From assembly GCF_007970185.1 (NCBI RefSeq), contig NZ_CP042431.1:2356001-2420000 (forward strand): a DNA stretch of 64,000 nt, written 5' to 3'. The notes under the pieces are model-generated. The model did not search any database, had not been told where the DNA came from, and saw nothing but the letters and a program-made list of their open reading frames with translations. The DNA comes from Pseudobacter ginsenosidimutans (GTDB taxonomy: Bacteria > Bacteroidota > Bacteroidia > Chitinophagales > Chitinophagaceae). A program made the translations under genes and the position numbers. Of the stretch, positions 45,365-53,750 are shown piece by piece (the stretch's first letter is position 1; every line of letters starts with the position of its first letter).

Positions 45365-45396
45365 CAAAGATAATTCTTTTATTTGTATATGCAAAT
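45365..45396 (-). promoter_or_regulatory. marR promoter with overlapping operator
   Basis: On the minus strand TTG (45394-45392), a 19-bp spacer and TATCTTTG (45372-45365) form a consensus promoter. The near-palindrome ATTTGTATATGCAAAT (45381-45396) covers the -33 box, so bound MarR would block polymerase: a classical autoregulation layout. Confidence 0.75.
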
Positions 45397-45422
45397 ATTA
45401 AATTCTTAAAGTGGACAATGAA

Positions 45423-45451
45423 TTGCCAGTCAATCTTAAACTTTATTTTTG
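45423..45451 (+). promoter_or_regulatory. Promoter of the SGNH gene
   Basis: TTG (45423-45425), an 18-bp spacer and TATTTTTG (45444-45451) fit the consensus in both boxes; the -7 box ends 14 bp before the start codon at 45466. Confidence 0.7.
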
Positions 45452-45465
45452 TTCAAAGATTGATA

Positions 45466-46585
45466 ATGGATAAGCGGACTCTTTGTCTTTTTATAATCAA
45501 CATATTATTAATAATAATACTGGTTGCCATTAAGCGGAGGAAAAAGCTGAAGAATATCGTTTTGCTCCTTACTACAGTCGTTCTTATGCTTTCAGTTACA
45601 GAATTTGTGTATCGTATCTTCTTTAAGAAGCAGGAATATTTTGCAGGGGATCTGAATAAAGACTTCTTTAAACATGACAGTTTGCTGGGGATATACCATC
45701 AACAAAACCGGCAGCTCCTATTTTGTGAAAATGAACAGGGACGATACTTTATTTGCCAGTACATACAGTATCATATCGGATTCAACTCAATCTTACACAG
45801 ATCTTGTTCATAGAGTTGGTTTTCAAAATCCTGATACCGCCAGGGAGATCGTTTTCCTGGGATGTAGTGTAACCTTTGGCGTTGGTCTGGATGATTCCGC
45901 CTCTTTGGCTTATAAGACAGGAATAACAACAAAGCTCAATACTTATAATTTAGGTGTTGAGGGTTACGGAACGCATCAGGCTTACCAATTGTTTCTTAAT
46001 AAGTATGCAGGTGTATCCAACGTCAACAGGGTATTTGTTTACTCTTTTATTTACGACCATATTTTACGTGCCAACGGAATTCATATCTGGAGTCTTAGTG
46101 GTCCGTTCTTTAAAGTAAATGATGATTCGCTTGTTTATGCTGGTCCTGTACACATGAATGTTGAGAAGCACGATAGAAAATATATTCTCTATCTGTCCGG
46201 CCTCGGTACTTTTGGTTTTTTAAGGCAAATGCTTTCCAATATCGCTACCCGAAGCCGGATAAATAAGTTGAAGCATGAAGATTTTGACCGTTGTTTCCTG
46301 ATGATAAAAACAATGGCGGGTATCATAGAAAAGACCGGCGGCCAGTTTGTCTTAATAGACTGGGGAGATAGCCACTGGAATGACCACTTGATCAATGATG
46401 AATTGATTGCTGCGTTTAAAAAGAAACTGGAAGCGCTTACAAACCTGCGTATTATTCAAGTATCGGCGGTCATGGACCTGAATGATGCCCGGCATTTTAT
46501 TCCGGATGACGGGCATCCCTCGGCATTGGCAAATGAAAAGCTTGCTGCTGAACTGTCTTCAATAAAATTATGGCCCTCTGAGTAG
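45466..46585 (+). pseudogene. SGNH/GDSL hydrolase-like membrane protein, frameshifted
   Basis: From ATG 45466 the frame encodes two hydrophobic segments (LFIINILLIIILVAI and IVLLLTTVVLMLSV) and a short linker ending SLLG, then leaves the reading frame. The next frame continues with YTINKTGSSYFVKMNRDD, the nucleophile motif IVFLGCSVTFGVG, YNLGVEGYGTHQA and the Asp/His pair DDGHPSALAN. Removing one G from GGGG (45687-45690) joins the two into a protein of about 372 residues. The family includes esterases and O-acetyl transferases of the envelope. It is inactive as read, or a sequence error. Confidence 0.82.
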
Positions 46586-46586
46586 A

Positions 46587-47276
46587 TCAGAGTTTTGCAA
46601 ATGCTTCCAGGAATCTGCTCAACAGCAGTTGCGTGTCAGGCACCATACTTAGTGTATTCAGAAAGATGCTGGTCTCTTCCTGGATAAAAGGTGCTTCTGT
46701 CAGTTCTGATTTTCCGTGCTGCATCATCTGTGCAACCAGTGATTCATTCACTTCCATATGGAATTGCAGTGCGGCGATCCTGGTGCCCACCAGGTAGCCC
46801 TGGTTTTTGCAGGCTTCAGTAGAGAAGAGCAGGGTTGCACCGGGAGGTAAATCGAATGTATCTCCATGCCAGTGGAACACGTTGAACTGTGAGGGGAAAT
46901 TTTTCGTGAGCGGATGTTTGGTATCGATGGTTTGGAGTGGCCACCAACCGATCTCTTTCTGATCATTTTTGTACACGCGAGCGCCCAGCACATCGGCGAT
47001 GAGCTGTGAGCCCAGGCAAATACCCAGCAGTTTTTTACCTGCATCGATGGCGCTGCGGGTATATCTTTTTTCTCCGGCCAGCCAGGGATATTCCGCTTCA
47101 TCATGAACGCCCATCGGTCCGCCCATCACCACCAGCCAGTCGATCGAAGCAACGGGAGGGAATGGATCGTTCTCATACATTCTGCTGAAGCTGGTGTTGA
47201 AACCCTTGTCCTGCGCCCATTCCAGGATATATCCGGGAGATTCGAAAGGAACGTGTTGTATAAAGTGGATATGCAT
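46587..47276 (-). CDS. Class I glutamine amidotransferase-like protein
   Basis: A 229-residue protein of the GuaA-type amidotransferase fold. The nucleophile Cys is in [12 protein letters not shown], the oxyanion region is [11 protein letters not shown], and the His/Glu pair is in [11 protein letters not shown]. There is no synthase domain, so it is a stand-alone GATase-like enzyme as found in many bacteria. It converges with the SGNH gene, whose stop lies two bases away. Confidence 0.9.
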   Translation of the reverse strand: MHIHFIQHVPFESPGYILEWAQDKGFNTSFSRMYENDPFPPVASIDWLVVMGGPMGVHDEAEYPWLAGEKRYTRSAIDAGKKLLGICLGSQLIADVLGARVYKNDQKEIGWWPLQTIDTKHPLTKNFPSQFNVFHWHGDTFDLPPGATLLFSTEACKNQGYLVGTRIAALQFHMEVNESLVAQMMQHGKSELTEAPFIQEETSIFLNTLSMVPDTQLLLSRFLEAFAKL

Positions 47277-47324
47277 GGTATTACTGCCTTACTTTTGTGT
47301 AGATTTACAAAGTTGCATAAAGAA

Positions 47325-48353
47325 ATGTCCAATCCAAACTTAAATACTGATAAGAATTCGCAGAGCGCTGCTGACAAGGAGTTTGAGAACAATATCCGGC
47401 CCCGGGAGATCATCGATTTTGCCGGGCAGGGCCAGATCATCGAGAACCTGAAGATCTTTATCAAGGCAGCGAAGATGCGTGATGAGGCATTGGACCATAT
47501 TCTTTTTCATGGTCCTCCCGGTCTTGGTAAGACCACACTGAGCCGCATTGTGGCCAATGAGCTGGGAGTGCAGATCAAGGAAACATCCGGACCGGTGATC
47601 GAGAAACCGGGGGACCTTGCGGGATTGCTCACCAACCTGGAGCCGCACGATGTGTTGTTCATCGATGAGATCCACCGACTGAGCACAGTGGTGGAAGAAT
47701 ATCTCTATGCCGCAATGGAAGATTACAGGCTGGACATTATGATCGACAGTGGCCCCAATGCCCGCAGTATCCAGATCAACCTGAATCCTTTCACATTGAT
47801 CGGCGCTACCACCCGCAGCGGATTGCTCACAGCGCCACTGCTGAGCAGGTTCGGTATCAAATCAAGACTTGAATATTATCATGCAGACACATTGAAGCAG
47901 ATAGTGCTGCGTTCTTCTGGTATTCTCAATACAAAGATCACTTCAGACGCCGCTGCCGAAATAGCGCGGAGAAGCCGTGGCACTCCACGTATCGCCAACG
48001 GATTGCTTCGCCGCGTGCGCGACTTTGCCCAGGTGCTCGGCAATGGCGTTATAGATCTCGGCATCACGCAGCATGCGCTCAAAGCATTGAATGTGGATGA
48101 ACATGGCCTGGATGAAATGGACAACCGCATCCTCAATACCATCATCGAAAAATTCAAGGGGGGACCGGTAGGCATCACAACCATTGCCACTGCAGTAGGT
48201 GAAGAAACAGGCACTTTGGAAGAAGTGTACGAGCCATTCCTCATCCAGGAAGGTTTTATCAAACGCACGCCCCGTGGTCGCGAAGCAACGCAAAAAGCGT
48301 ATGAGCATCTAGGTAAGGATCTCAGAACGGGAGGTGCACAATCCTTATTTTAA
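47325..48353 (+). CDS. ruvB: Holliday junction DNA helicase RuvB
   Basis: I start at ATG 47325 ([17 protein letters not shown]), giving 342 residues, the usual length. The AAA+ motifs are [11 protein letters not shown] (Walker A), [11 protein letters not shown] (Walker B) and [10 protein letters not shown] (sensor 1), with the arginine finger region [13 protein letters not shown]. The C-terminal winged helix ends in GAQSLF. RuvB is the motor that drives branch migration with RuvA. A -7-like TACTTTTG lies at 47290-47297, without a clear -33 partner. Confidence 0.97.
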   Translation: MSNPNLNTDKNSQSAADKEFENNIRPREIIDFAGQGQIIENLKIFIKAAKMRDEALDHILFHGPPGLGKTTLSRIVANELGVQIKETSGPVIEKPGDLAGLLTNLEPHDVLFIDEIHRLSTVVEEYLYAAMEDYRLDIMIDSGPNARSIQINLNPFTLIGATTRSGLLTAPLLSRFGIKSRLEYYHADTLKQIVLRSSGILNTKITSDAAAEIARRSRGTPRIANGLLRRVRDFAQVLGNGVIDLGITQHALKALNVDEHGLDEMDNRILNTIIEKFKGGPVGITTIATAVGEETGTLEEVYEPFLIQEGFIKRTPRGREATQKAYEHLGKDLRTGGAQSLF

Positions 48354-48372
48354 CTGAATTGCACAACAATAA

Positions 48373-48400
48373 AAAAGCCGCTCCGGGAGAGCGGCTTTTG
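48373..48400. terminator. Bidirectional intrinsic terminator
   Basis: AAAGCCGCTC and GAGCGGCTTT form a perfect ten-base stem, flanked by A and T tracts, between converging ruvB and the response regulator. Confidence 0.9.
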
Positions 48401-48418
48401 CTTTATGCGGAATGCCGT

Positions 48419-49120
48419 TTATGCAACAGGCACTACCAGTCTGAATCCGTTACCGTGGATATTCACGATCTCGATGGTTTCATCTTCCTTCAGGTATTTC
48501 CTCAGTTTGGCGATGTACACGTCCATACTGCGGCCGTTGAAGTAAGTATCGCTGCCCCATATTTTTTTGAGCGCCTGTTCGCGGGGGAGCAGGTCGTTCA
48601 TATGCTCTGCCAGCATTTTGAGCAACTCATTCTCCTTGGGAGAAAGGGTTTGTGTTTTGCCGGCATGGCTGAGCTCACGAAGTTTGGGATTGAAATGATA
48701 ACTGGCGAGATCATATTCTTTGTTCTCCTGTTCTTTGGTCACTTCCTCGTTTCGTTTGAGGATGGCCTTTATTTTCAGGAGCAGCACTTCGCTGTCGAAT
48801 GGTTTGGTGATATAATCATCCGCGCCGAGTTTGTATCCCTGGATGATATCTTCTTTCATCGTTTTGGCGCTGATGAAGAAAAGTGGAATATCGGGGTCTA
48901 CATCACGGATCTCTTCTGCCAGTGTGAAGCCATCCATATGCGGCATCATGATATCCAGCAGGCAGAGATCGAACTTTTCACGCTGGAAGGCAGCCAGCCC
49001 GAGGCGCCCGTCCCTTTCAAGGGTTACATCGAAATCGTTCAGTTCAAGATAGTTCTTCAACACACTTCCCAGGTTCGTATCGTCTTCACATAACAAGATT
49101 TTCGGTTTCTTTCCTTCCAT
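48419..49120 (-). CDS. OmpR-family response regulator
   Basis: I start at ATG 49120 (MEGKKPKILLCEDD), giving 233 residues. The receiver domain has the acidic pocket CEDD, the phosphorylated Asp in LCLLDIMMPHMDG, Thr/Ser in FFISAKT and Lys in YITKPFD. The C-terminal winged-helix domain (about 135-230) has LSPKENELLKMLAEH and MDVYIAKLRKYLKEDETIEI. No histidine kinase is adjacent, so it is an orphan in this window; RprY-like regulators in this phylum look similar. Confidence 0.93.
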   Translation of the reverse strand: MEGKKPKILLCEDDTNLGSVLKNYLELNDFDVTLERDGRLGLAAFQREKFDLCLLDIMMPHMDGFTLAEEIRDVDPDIPLFFISAKTMKEDIIQGYKLGADDYITKPFDSEVLLLKIKAILKRNEEVTKEQENKEYDLASYHFNPKLRELSHAGKTQTLSPKENELLKMLAEHMNDLLPREQALKKIWGSDTYFNGRSMDVYIAKLRKYLKEDETIEIVNIHGNGFRLVVPVA

Positions 49121-49249
49121 TGTTGGTAGATTTAGTTTCGTAGATGTAAATAAAATTAAATCATTTACCAGTTCCGGCAAGTGCCGTGTAATATTTTGTT
49201 AATTATTAATGTTTCTCCATTTCCTAATTTTGCCCTTTAATCAAGGGTT

Positions 49250-49621
49250 ATGAGACTTACAACAGAGAATACGTTCAAAAAACTGATAGTGATCGGAGAC
49301 CGGGTACTGATCCGCCCGGCCAAGCCGGATGAGCGCACTGCCAGTGGATTGTACCTGCCTCCGGGTGTTCAGGAAAAAGAAAAAGTGCAACAGGGTTATG
49401 TGATCAAAACAGGTCCGGGATATGCCATTCCCATGCCTGTGGAAGATGAGGCCTGGAAGGGTACGGAAGACCAGGTCCGTTATGTGCCCCTGCAGGCAAA
49501 GGAAGGTGATCTGGCCATATTTTTACTGAGTGGGGCAACCGAAGTGTTGTACGAAAATGAAAAGTACTATATCGTTCCCCAAAGCGCCATCCTGATGCTG
49601 GAAAGGGAAGAGGATCTTTAG
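49250..49621 (+). CDS. GroES-like (Cpn10) co-chaperone family protein
   Basis: This 123-residue protein has the Cpn10 beta barrel: VIGDRVLIRPAKPDERTASGLYLPPG with the mobile-loop region, VIKTGPG, and DLAIFLLSGATEVLYENEKYYIVPQSAILMLE. It is longer than canonical GroES (about 95 residues) and has no groEL next to it, so it is likely a GroES-like paralogue. A TAATTTTG -7 box lies at 49225-49232, 17 bp before the start. Confidence 0.82.
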   Translation: MRLTTENTFKKLIVIGDRVLIRPAKPDERTASGLYLPPGVQEKEKVQQGYVIKTGPGYAIPMPVEDEAWKGTEDQVRYVPLQAKEGDLAIFLLSGATEVLYENEKYYIVPQSAILMLEREEDL

Positions 49622-49639
49622 GAAAATTGGAATAAACGA

Positions 49640-49673
49640 AAACAGGGCTGCTCCGAAAGAATAGCCCTGTTTG
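49640..49673. terminator. Bidirectional intrinsic terminator
   Basis: AAACAGGGCT pairs with AGCCCTGTTT across a 13-base loop, between the converging GroES-like and lipoprotein genes. Confidence 0.8.
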
Positions 49674-49693
49674 CATTTATGGGAATATTGTTG

Positions 49694-50104
49694 TTACTCA
49701 CGGCTGATCTTGAAACTGCCGGCATCGTTGTGCTCATCGCTGCTGACCTTGAACCTGCCATTATCCATTTTTGTATTATTCTCTGTGAGTGTGGCAGTGG
49801 AAGTAACTGTTTCCAGCCCTTTCTCGAATTTGAATTCCAGTTCGTCCGAATCATCGGCCTTGCCCCAGGTGCCATGGAATGTGAACTTATCGCCAGGCGC
49901 ATCCACCGGAACAAAGATCAATTCCACCTCGTGGTTCTCTTTGAACAGTACAGTCAGGGGTTTGAAATCCCTTTCATGCATCCTTGCCTCTCCACGCCAT
50001 TCGGTATTGGCCAGGTTAAAAGGCTCTTTATCTTCACTGCTCTTTTTACAGCTGCCCAGGGTTATCACAAGGGCCATGATTGCCAGTAACACACGCGGTT
50101 TCAT
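49694..50104 (-). CDS. Lipocalin-like lipoprotein of unknown function
   Basis: I start at ATG 50104 because it opens a lipoprotein signal (MKPRVLLAIMALVITLGSC) with Cys at the lipid-attachment site; the open frame extends 30 codons further without a better signal. The 136-residue product is beta-rich (LANTEWRGEAR, LTVLFKENHEVELIFVPVD, KFTFHGTWGK, LEFKFEKGLETVTSTATL), suggesting a small lipocalin-like barrel. No function can be assigned. The gap 50105-50278 shows nothing definite. Confidence 0.65.
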   Translation of the reverse strand: MKPRVLLAIMALVITLGSCKKSSEDKEPFNLANTEWRGEARMHERDFKPLTVLFKENHEVELIFVPVDAPGDKFTFHGTWGKADDSDELEFKFEKGLETVTSTATLTENNTKMDNGRFKVSSDEHNDAGSFKISRE

Positions 50105-50278
50105 GGGAATGAGTTGATATGGTTTGTACTGTTTAAGGGCTGACTCCTCTAACGGAATAATCGCTGCATCCGTATGGAAATAAACGGGATCCATCGATGT
50201 TCCTTCATAAAGTTACAATAAACGGACCGTATCTGATTCCGCTCATTTTCAGTACCTTCCCCACTTCAAAATTTGATT

Positions 50279-51841
50279 ATGGCTGACCAGACTGCTTTCC
50301 TTCAGTTGATAAAAGACGGTTATACTTTCAAAGGTGAATCCTTCCGTATCGGCGCTGCCATTCTGGATGGCAATGTACTCACGGGTTCGGATATCTTCCT
50401 GCCGCTCAAGACGATGAACCGCCACGGTCTCATTGCCGGGGCTACCGGTACCGGTAAAACGAAAACACTCCAGGTGCTGGCCGAAGGCCTCTCGGATGCC
50501 AGTGTACCTGTGTTGCTGATGGATATCAAGGGTGATCTCAGCGGCATTGCGCAGCCGGGCGTGGAAAACGACAAGATCAAAGAACGGATGGTGAAGATTG
50601 GTGGAACCTACACGCCATCCGGGTATCCGGTGGAGCTGATGACACTTAGTAACGAGAAAGGTGTCCGCCTCCGCGCTACCGTTACCGAATTCGGTCCCAT
50701 CCTCCTCAGCAAGATCCTCGATCTCAACGATACGCAACAGGGCCTCGTGGCCATGATCTTCAAATATTGCGACGATAATAAAATGCCTTTGCTGGACCTG
50801 AAGGACTTTACTAAAGTTCTGCAGTACGTCAGCAATGAAGGCAAGGCCGATATCGAAAAGGATTATGGTAAGATCGCTACCACCAGCACAGGCACTATCC
50901 TGCGTAAAGTGATCGAGCTGCAGCAACAGGGCGCCGACGTATTCTTCGGAGAACCTTCCTTTGAAGTGGACGATCTCATGCGCATCAGCGACGATGGCCG
51001 CGGCATGATCAGCATCCTCCGTGTAACGGATATGCAGAACCGCCCAAAGCTGTTCAGCACCTTCATGCTGCAGATGCTGGCCGAACTTTATGCCACGCTC
51101 CCGGAAGCCGGTGACCTGGACAAACCCAAAATGGTGATGTTCATAGATGAGGCCCACCTGGTATTCCAGGAAGCCACAGAAGCATTGCTGCAACAGATCG
51201 AGACGGTGATCAAACTCATCCGCTCCAAGGGCGTGGGTATTTTCTTCTGTACACAAAATCCGCAGGACGTACCTGCCAGCGTGCTGAGCCAGCTCGGTCT
51301 GAAAGTACAACACGCCCTGCGCGCCTTCACCGCTGCCGATCGCAAGACCATCAGGCAGGCAGCACAGAACTATCCCGAAACAGAATTCTATAAAACGGAA
51401 GACCTGCTCACGCAGCTTGGTATCGGCGAAGCGCTGGTAACGATGTTGAACGAAAAAGGAATTCCCACTCCGTTGGTGCATGCCATGCTGGTTTCTCCCC
51501 GCAGCCGCATGGATGTGCTGAGCGATACCGAAATAGACAGTATCATTTCAAAATCCAAACTCGTAAAGAAATACGCAGAAACGGAGGATACGGAGAGCGC
51601 TTACGAGATCCTCAATGCCAAGATCGAAGAAGCTACAAAGAAATCCGAAGCAGAATCCGAAGAGAAAGCTTCAAAGAAGAAAACTGTAAAAGAGGAAAAA
51701 TCTACTTTGGAAAAAATGATGGATAGCTCTGTTGGCCGCCAGGTAGGCAGAACTGTTGCCAATACATTAACAAGAACCTTGCTGGGCGCACTCGGCCTGG
51801 GAGGCAGAAGTACCAAAAAGAAAAGCAGTGGCTGGTTCTAA
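50279..51841 (+). CDS. HerA-like ATPase (DUF853)
   Basis: I start at ATG 50279 (MADQTAFLQLIKDG), giving 520 residues. Walker A is AGATGTGKTKTLQ, Walker B is KMVMFIDEAHLVFQ, and TQNPQDVPASVLSQLGLKVQHALRAFT is a conserved DUF853 stretch. A Lys/Glu-rich segment (about 445-475) precedes a basic C-terminus (RSTKKKSSGWF). Related HerA-FtsK-type ATPases move DNA, but bacterial DUF853 proteins have no settled role. The stop overlaps the recQ stop on the opposite strand by four bases. Confidence 0.9.
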   Translation: MADQTAFLQLIKDGYTFKGESFRIGAAILDGNVLTGSDIFLPLKTMNRHGLIAGATGTGKTKTLQVLAEGLSDASVPVLLMDIKGDLSGIAQPGVENDKIKERMVKIGGTYTPSGYPVELMTLSNEKGVRLRATVTEFGPILLSKILDLNDTQQGLVAMIFKYCDDNKMPLLDLKDFTKVLQYVSNEGKADIEKDYGKIATTSTGTILRKVIELQQQGADVFFGEPSFEVDDLMRISDDGRGMISILRVTDMQNRPKLFSTFMLQMLAELYATLPEAGDLDKPKMVMFIDEAHLVFQEATEALLQQIETVIKLIRSKGVGIFFCTQNPQDVPASVLSQLGLKVQHALRAFTAADRKTIRQAAQNYPETEFYKTEDLLTQLGIGEALVTMLNEKGIPTPLVHAMLVSPRSRMDVLSDTEIDSIISKSKLVKKYAETEDTESAYEILNAKIEEATKKSEAESEEKASKKKTVKEEKSTLEKMMDSSVGRQVGRTVANTLTRTLLGALGLGGRSTKKKSSGWF

Positions 51842-53745
51842 CACCGGTCACTGATCTCCCCCTTCGCATTCACATTTATCTTTTCTTCCGACTGGAGAAA
51901 GGCGATGGCTTCACGGAGCTTATGCTTCTGGATGCCCGGCAGCGCCGCCATAAGTTGTTCCGGAGTGCTGGAACGCTGCCTGATCACTACGCGGATCTGC
52001 TGGTGGATCTGTGATAGCTCCTCTGCAGTCAGCGGTTGTTTTTGTTTATCGAGACAAATATCGCAAACACCACAAACGTCTGCTTCCCTGTCTCCGAAGT
52101 ATTGAGCGATCTGCTGACTGCGGCATTGTTTTCTTTCTTCTATGTAATGGAGTAAAGTATCGAGGCGGGCTTCGAAAAGCTGTTTCCTTTTATTGAATTG
52201 TACCATATCGATGCGCAGCTCTTCCGTTCTCACGCGATTGAGGCGGAGATAGAGTTGTGGCGTATCTTTCTGTGGCATGTATTCAATGATCGCATAACCA
52301 TGCAGTTTGCGTAATTGCAGTTTTACCGTTTCCACATCACTGCGCATGAGGTATGCGATGTTCTTTTCCGAGATGGGAACAGGCTGATCAAAAATGCCTT
52401 CGTATGTGCGTAACAGTGTTTTGATCAGTGGTTCCAGGTCTGCATGCATCTCCTCGAAATCATAGAGCCAGTCTTTATTGGTGATGAATCCAACCGAAGC
52501 GGGAATGAACACCTGTTCATTGTAATTCATCCATCCTTCCTGTTCCATTGCTTTCAACGCATAAGTGGCGAGCCTTGGCTCCGGATGGAATTTGGCGATG
52601 AGGTCGTTCAATTCAAAATCATAATAGGCGCCACCTCCAAGGCCGGTGGGCACCTGGATATAATTCATCACATCGGTATAGATCTTTTTGATGTCTTCCG
52701 ACCTGGGAAAGCGGATGCCCGGCAGTGCGCGCAGCTCTTCCGGATCGGTATGATCATACAGCAGTACGGCATAGGATTTTTTTCCGTCGCGGCCTGCACG
52801 GCCTGCTTCCTGGTAATAATTCTCCATGCAGTCGGGAGGATCTGCGTGTACTACGAGACGTACATCGGGCTTATCGATCCCCATGCCGAAGGCATTGGTG
52901 CAAACGATAGTGCGGATATCGTTGCGGATCCAGGCTTCCTGCCGGCGGTTACGTTCTTCGCGGGTAAGGCCCGCGTGATAACAATCGGCCTGAATGCCGT
53001 ATACATTTAGCTGGTCGCTGATCTGTTTGGTGCGTTTGCGGCTGCGGCAATACACGATGCTGCTGCCAGGCACTTTTTCCAGGATATCGCGGAGCTTGCT
53101 GAGTTTGCTGTCTACATTGAAAACACTGTAACTCAGGTTGGGGCGGGCAAAGGAAGTCCTGAAAATATTTCTGCCGATGAAATCGAGCCTGGCACAGATA
53201 TCTTCCTGTACTTCCGGAGTAGCCGACGCCGTTAGTGCGAGTATGGGCACATCGCCCACTTCATCGCGCAGCGCAGCGATCTTCAGGTAAGATGGACGAA
53301 AATCATAACCCCATTGGGAGATACAGTGTGCTTCATCCACTGCAATGAGACAAAGATTGAGACCGGGCAGGTATTCGCGGAAGAGCGTTGTTTCCAGCCG
53401 TTCCGGCGATACGTATAAGAATTTGCAATTGCTTTCGGTGGCTACCTTCAGGATATTGATCACGTCTTTGCGCGTCATGCCTGAATCGATGGCATAAGCC
53501 GTGATCCCTTTCTTGCGAAGGTTCTCCACCTGGTCCTTCATCAATGCGATGAGGGGGCTGATCACAAGGCATAATCCATCCTGCGCGAGTGCGGGGATCT
53601 GAAAGCACAATGATTTTCCGCCGCCGGTGGGGAGGATGGCCAGTGTGTCTTCACGATCGAGCACGGCATTGATGATGTCTTCCTGCATGGGGCGGAAGGC
53701 ATCGTGCTTAAAATATTCTTTCAGTAATGAATGGATATAGGCCAT
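51838..53745 (-). CDS. recQ: RecQ-family ATP-dependent DNA helicase
   Basis: A 635-residue helicase: Walker A LPTGGGKSLCFQ, DEAH box in VDEAHCISQWGYDFRPSYL, motif VI in QEAGRAGRDGK. The zinc-binding cysteines are CRSQQIAQYFGD and CGVCDICLD, then the C-terminal domain (LPGIQKHKLREAIAFL). No HRDC domain is visible. RecQ enzymes unwind 3'-5' and act in recombination and replication-fork repair. It is only 5 bp behind the copA gene and probably cotranscribed with it. Confidence 0.93.
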   Translation of the reverse strand: MAYIHSLLKEYFKHDAFRPMQEDIINAVLDREDTLAILPTGGGKSLCFQIPALAQDGLCLVISPLIALMKDQVENLRKKGITAYAIDSGMTRKDVINILKVATESNCKFLYVSPERLETTLFREYLPGLNLCLIAVDEAHCISQWGYDFRPSYLKIAALRDEVGDVPILALTASATPEVQEDICARLDFIGRNIFRTSFARPNLSYSVFNVDSKLSKLRDILEKVPGSSIVYCRSRKRTKQISDQLNVYGIQADCYHAGLTREERNRRQEAWIRNDIRTIVCTNAFGMGIDKPDVRLVVHADPPDCMENYYQEAGRAGRDGKKSYAVLLYDHTDPEELRALPGIRFPRSEDIKKIYTDVMNYIQVPTGLGGGAYYDFELNDLIAKFHPEPRLATYALKAMEQEGWMNYNEQVFIPASVGFITNKDWLYDFEEMHADLEPLIKTLLRTYEGIFDQPVPISEKNIAYLMRSDVETVKLQLRKLHGYAIIEYMPQKDTPQLYLRLNRVRTEELRIDMVQFNKRKQLFEARLDTLLHYIEERKQCRSQQIAQYFGDREADVCGVCDICLDKQKQPLTAEELSQIHQQIRVVIRQRSSTPEQLMAALPGIQKHKLREAIAFLQSEEKINVNAKGEISDRC

Positions 53746-53750
53746 AATGA

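Noticed and set aside
45310..45465. N-terminal extension of the SGNH gene to 45310
   Set aside because: It would overlap marR and its promoter; the consensus promoter at 45423-45451 supports the ATG at 45466.
50249..51481. 410-codon open frame on the minus strand
   Set aside because: It lies antisense to the HerA-like gene, whose Walker motifs are clear; the antisense protein has no recognisable feature.
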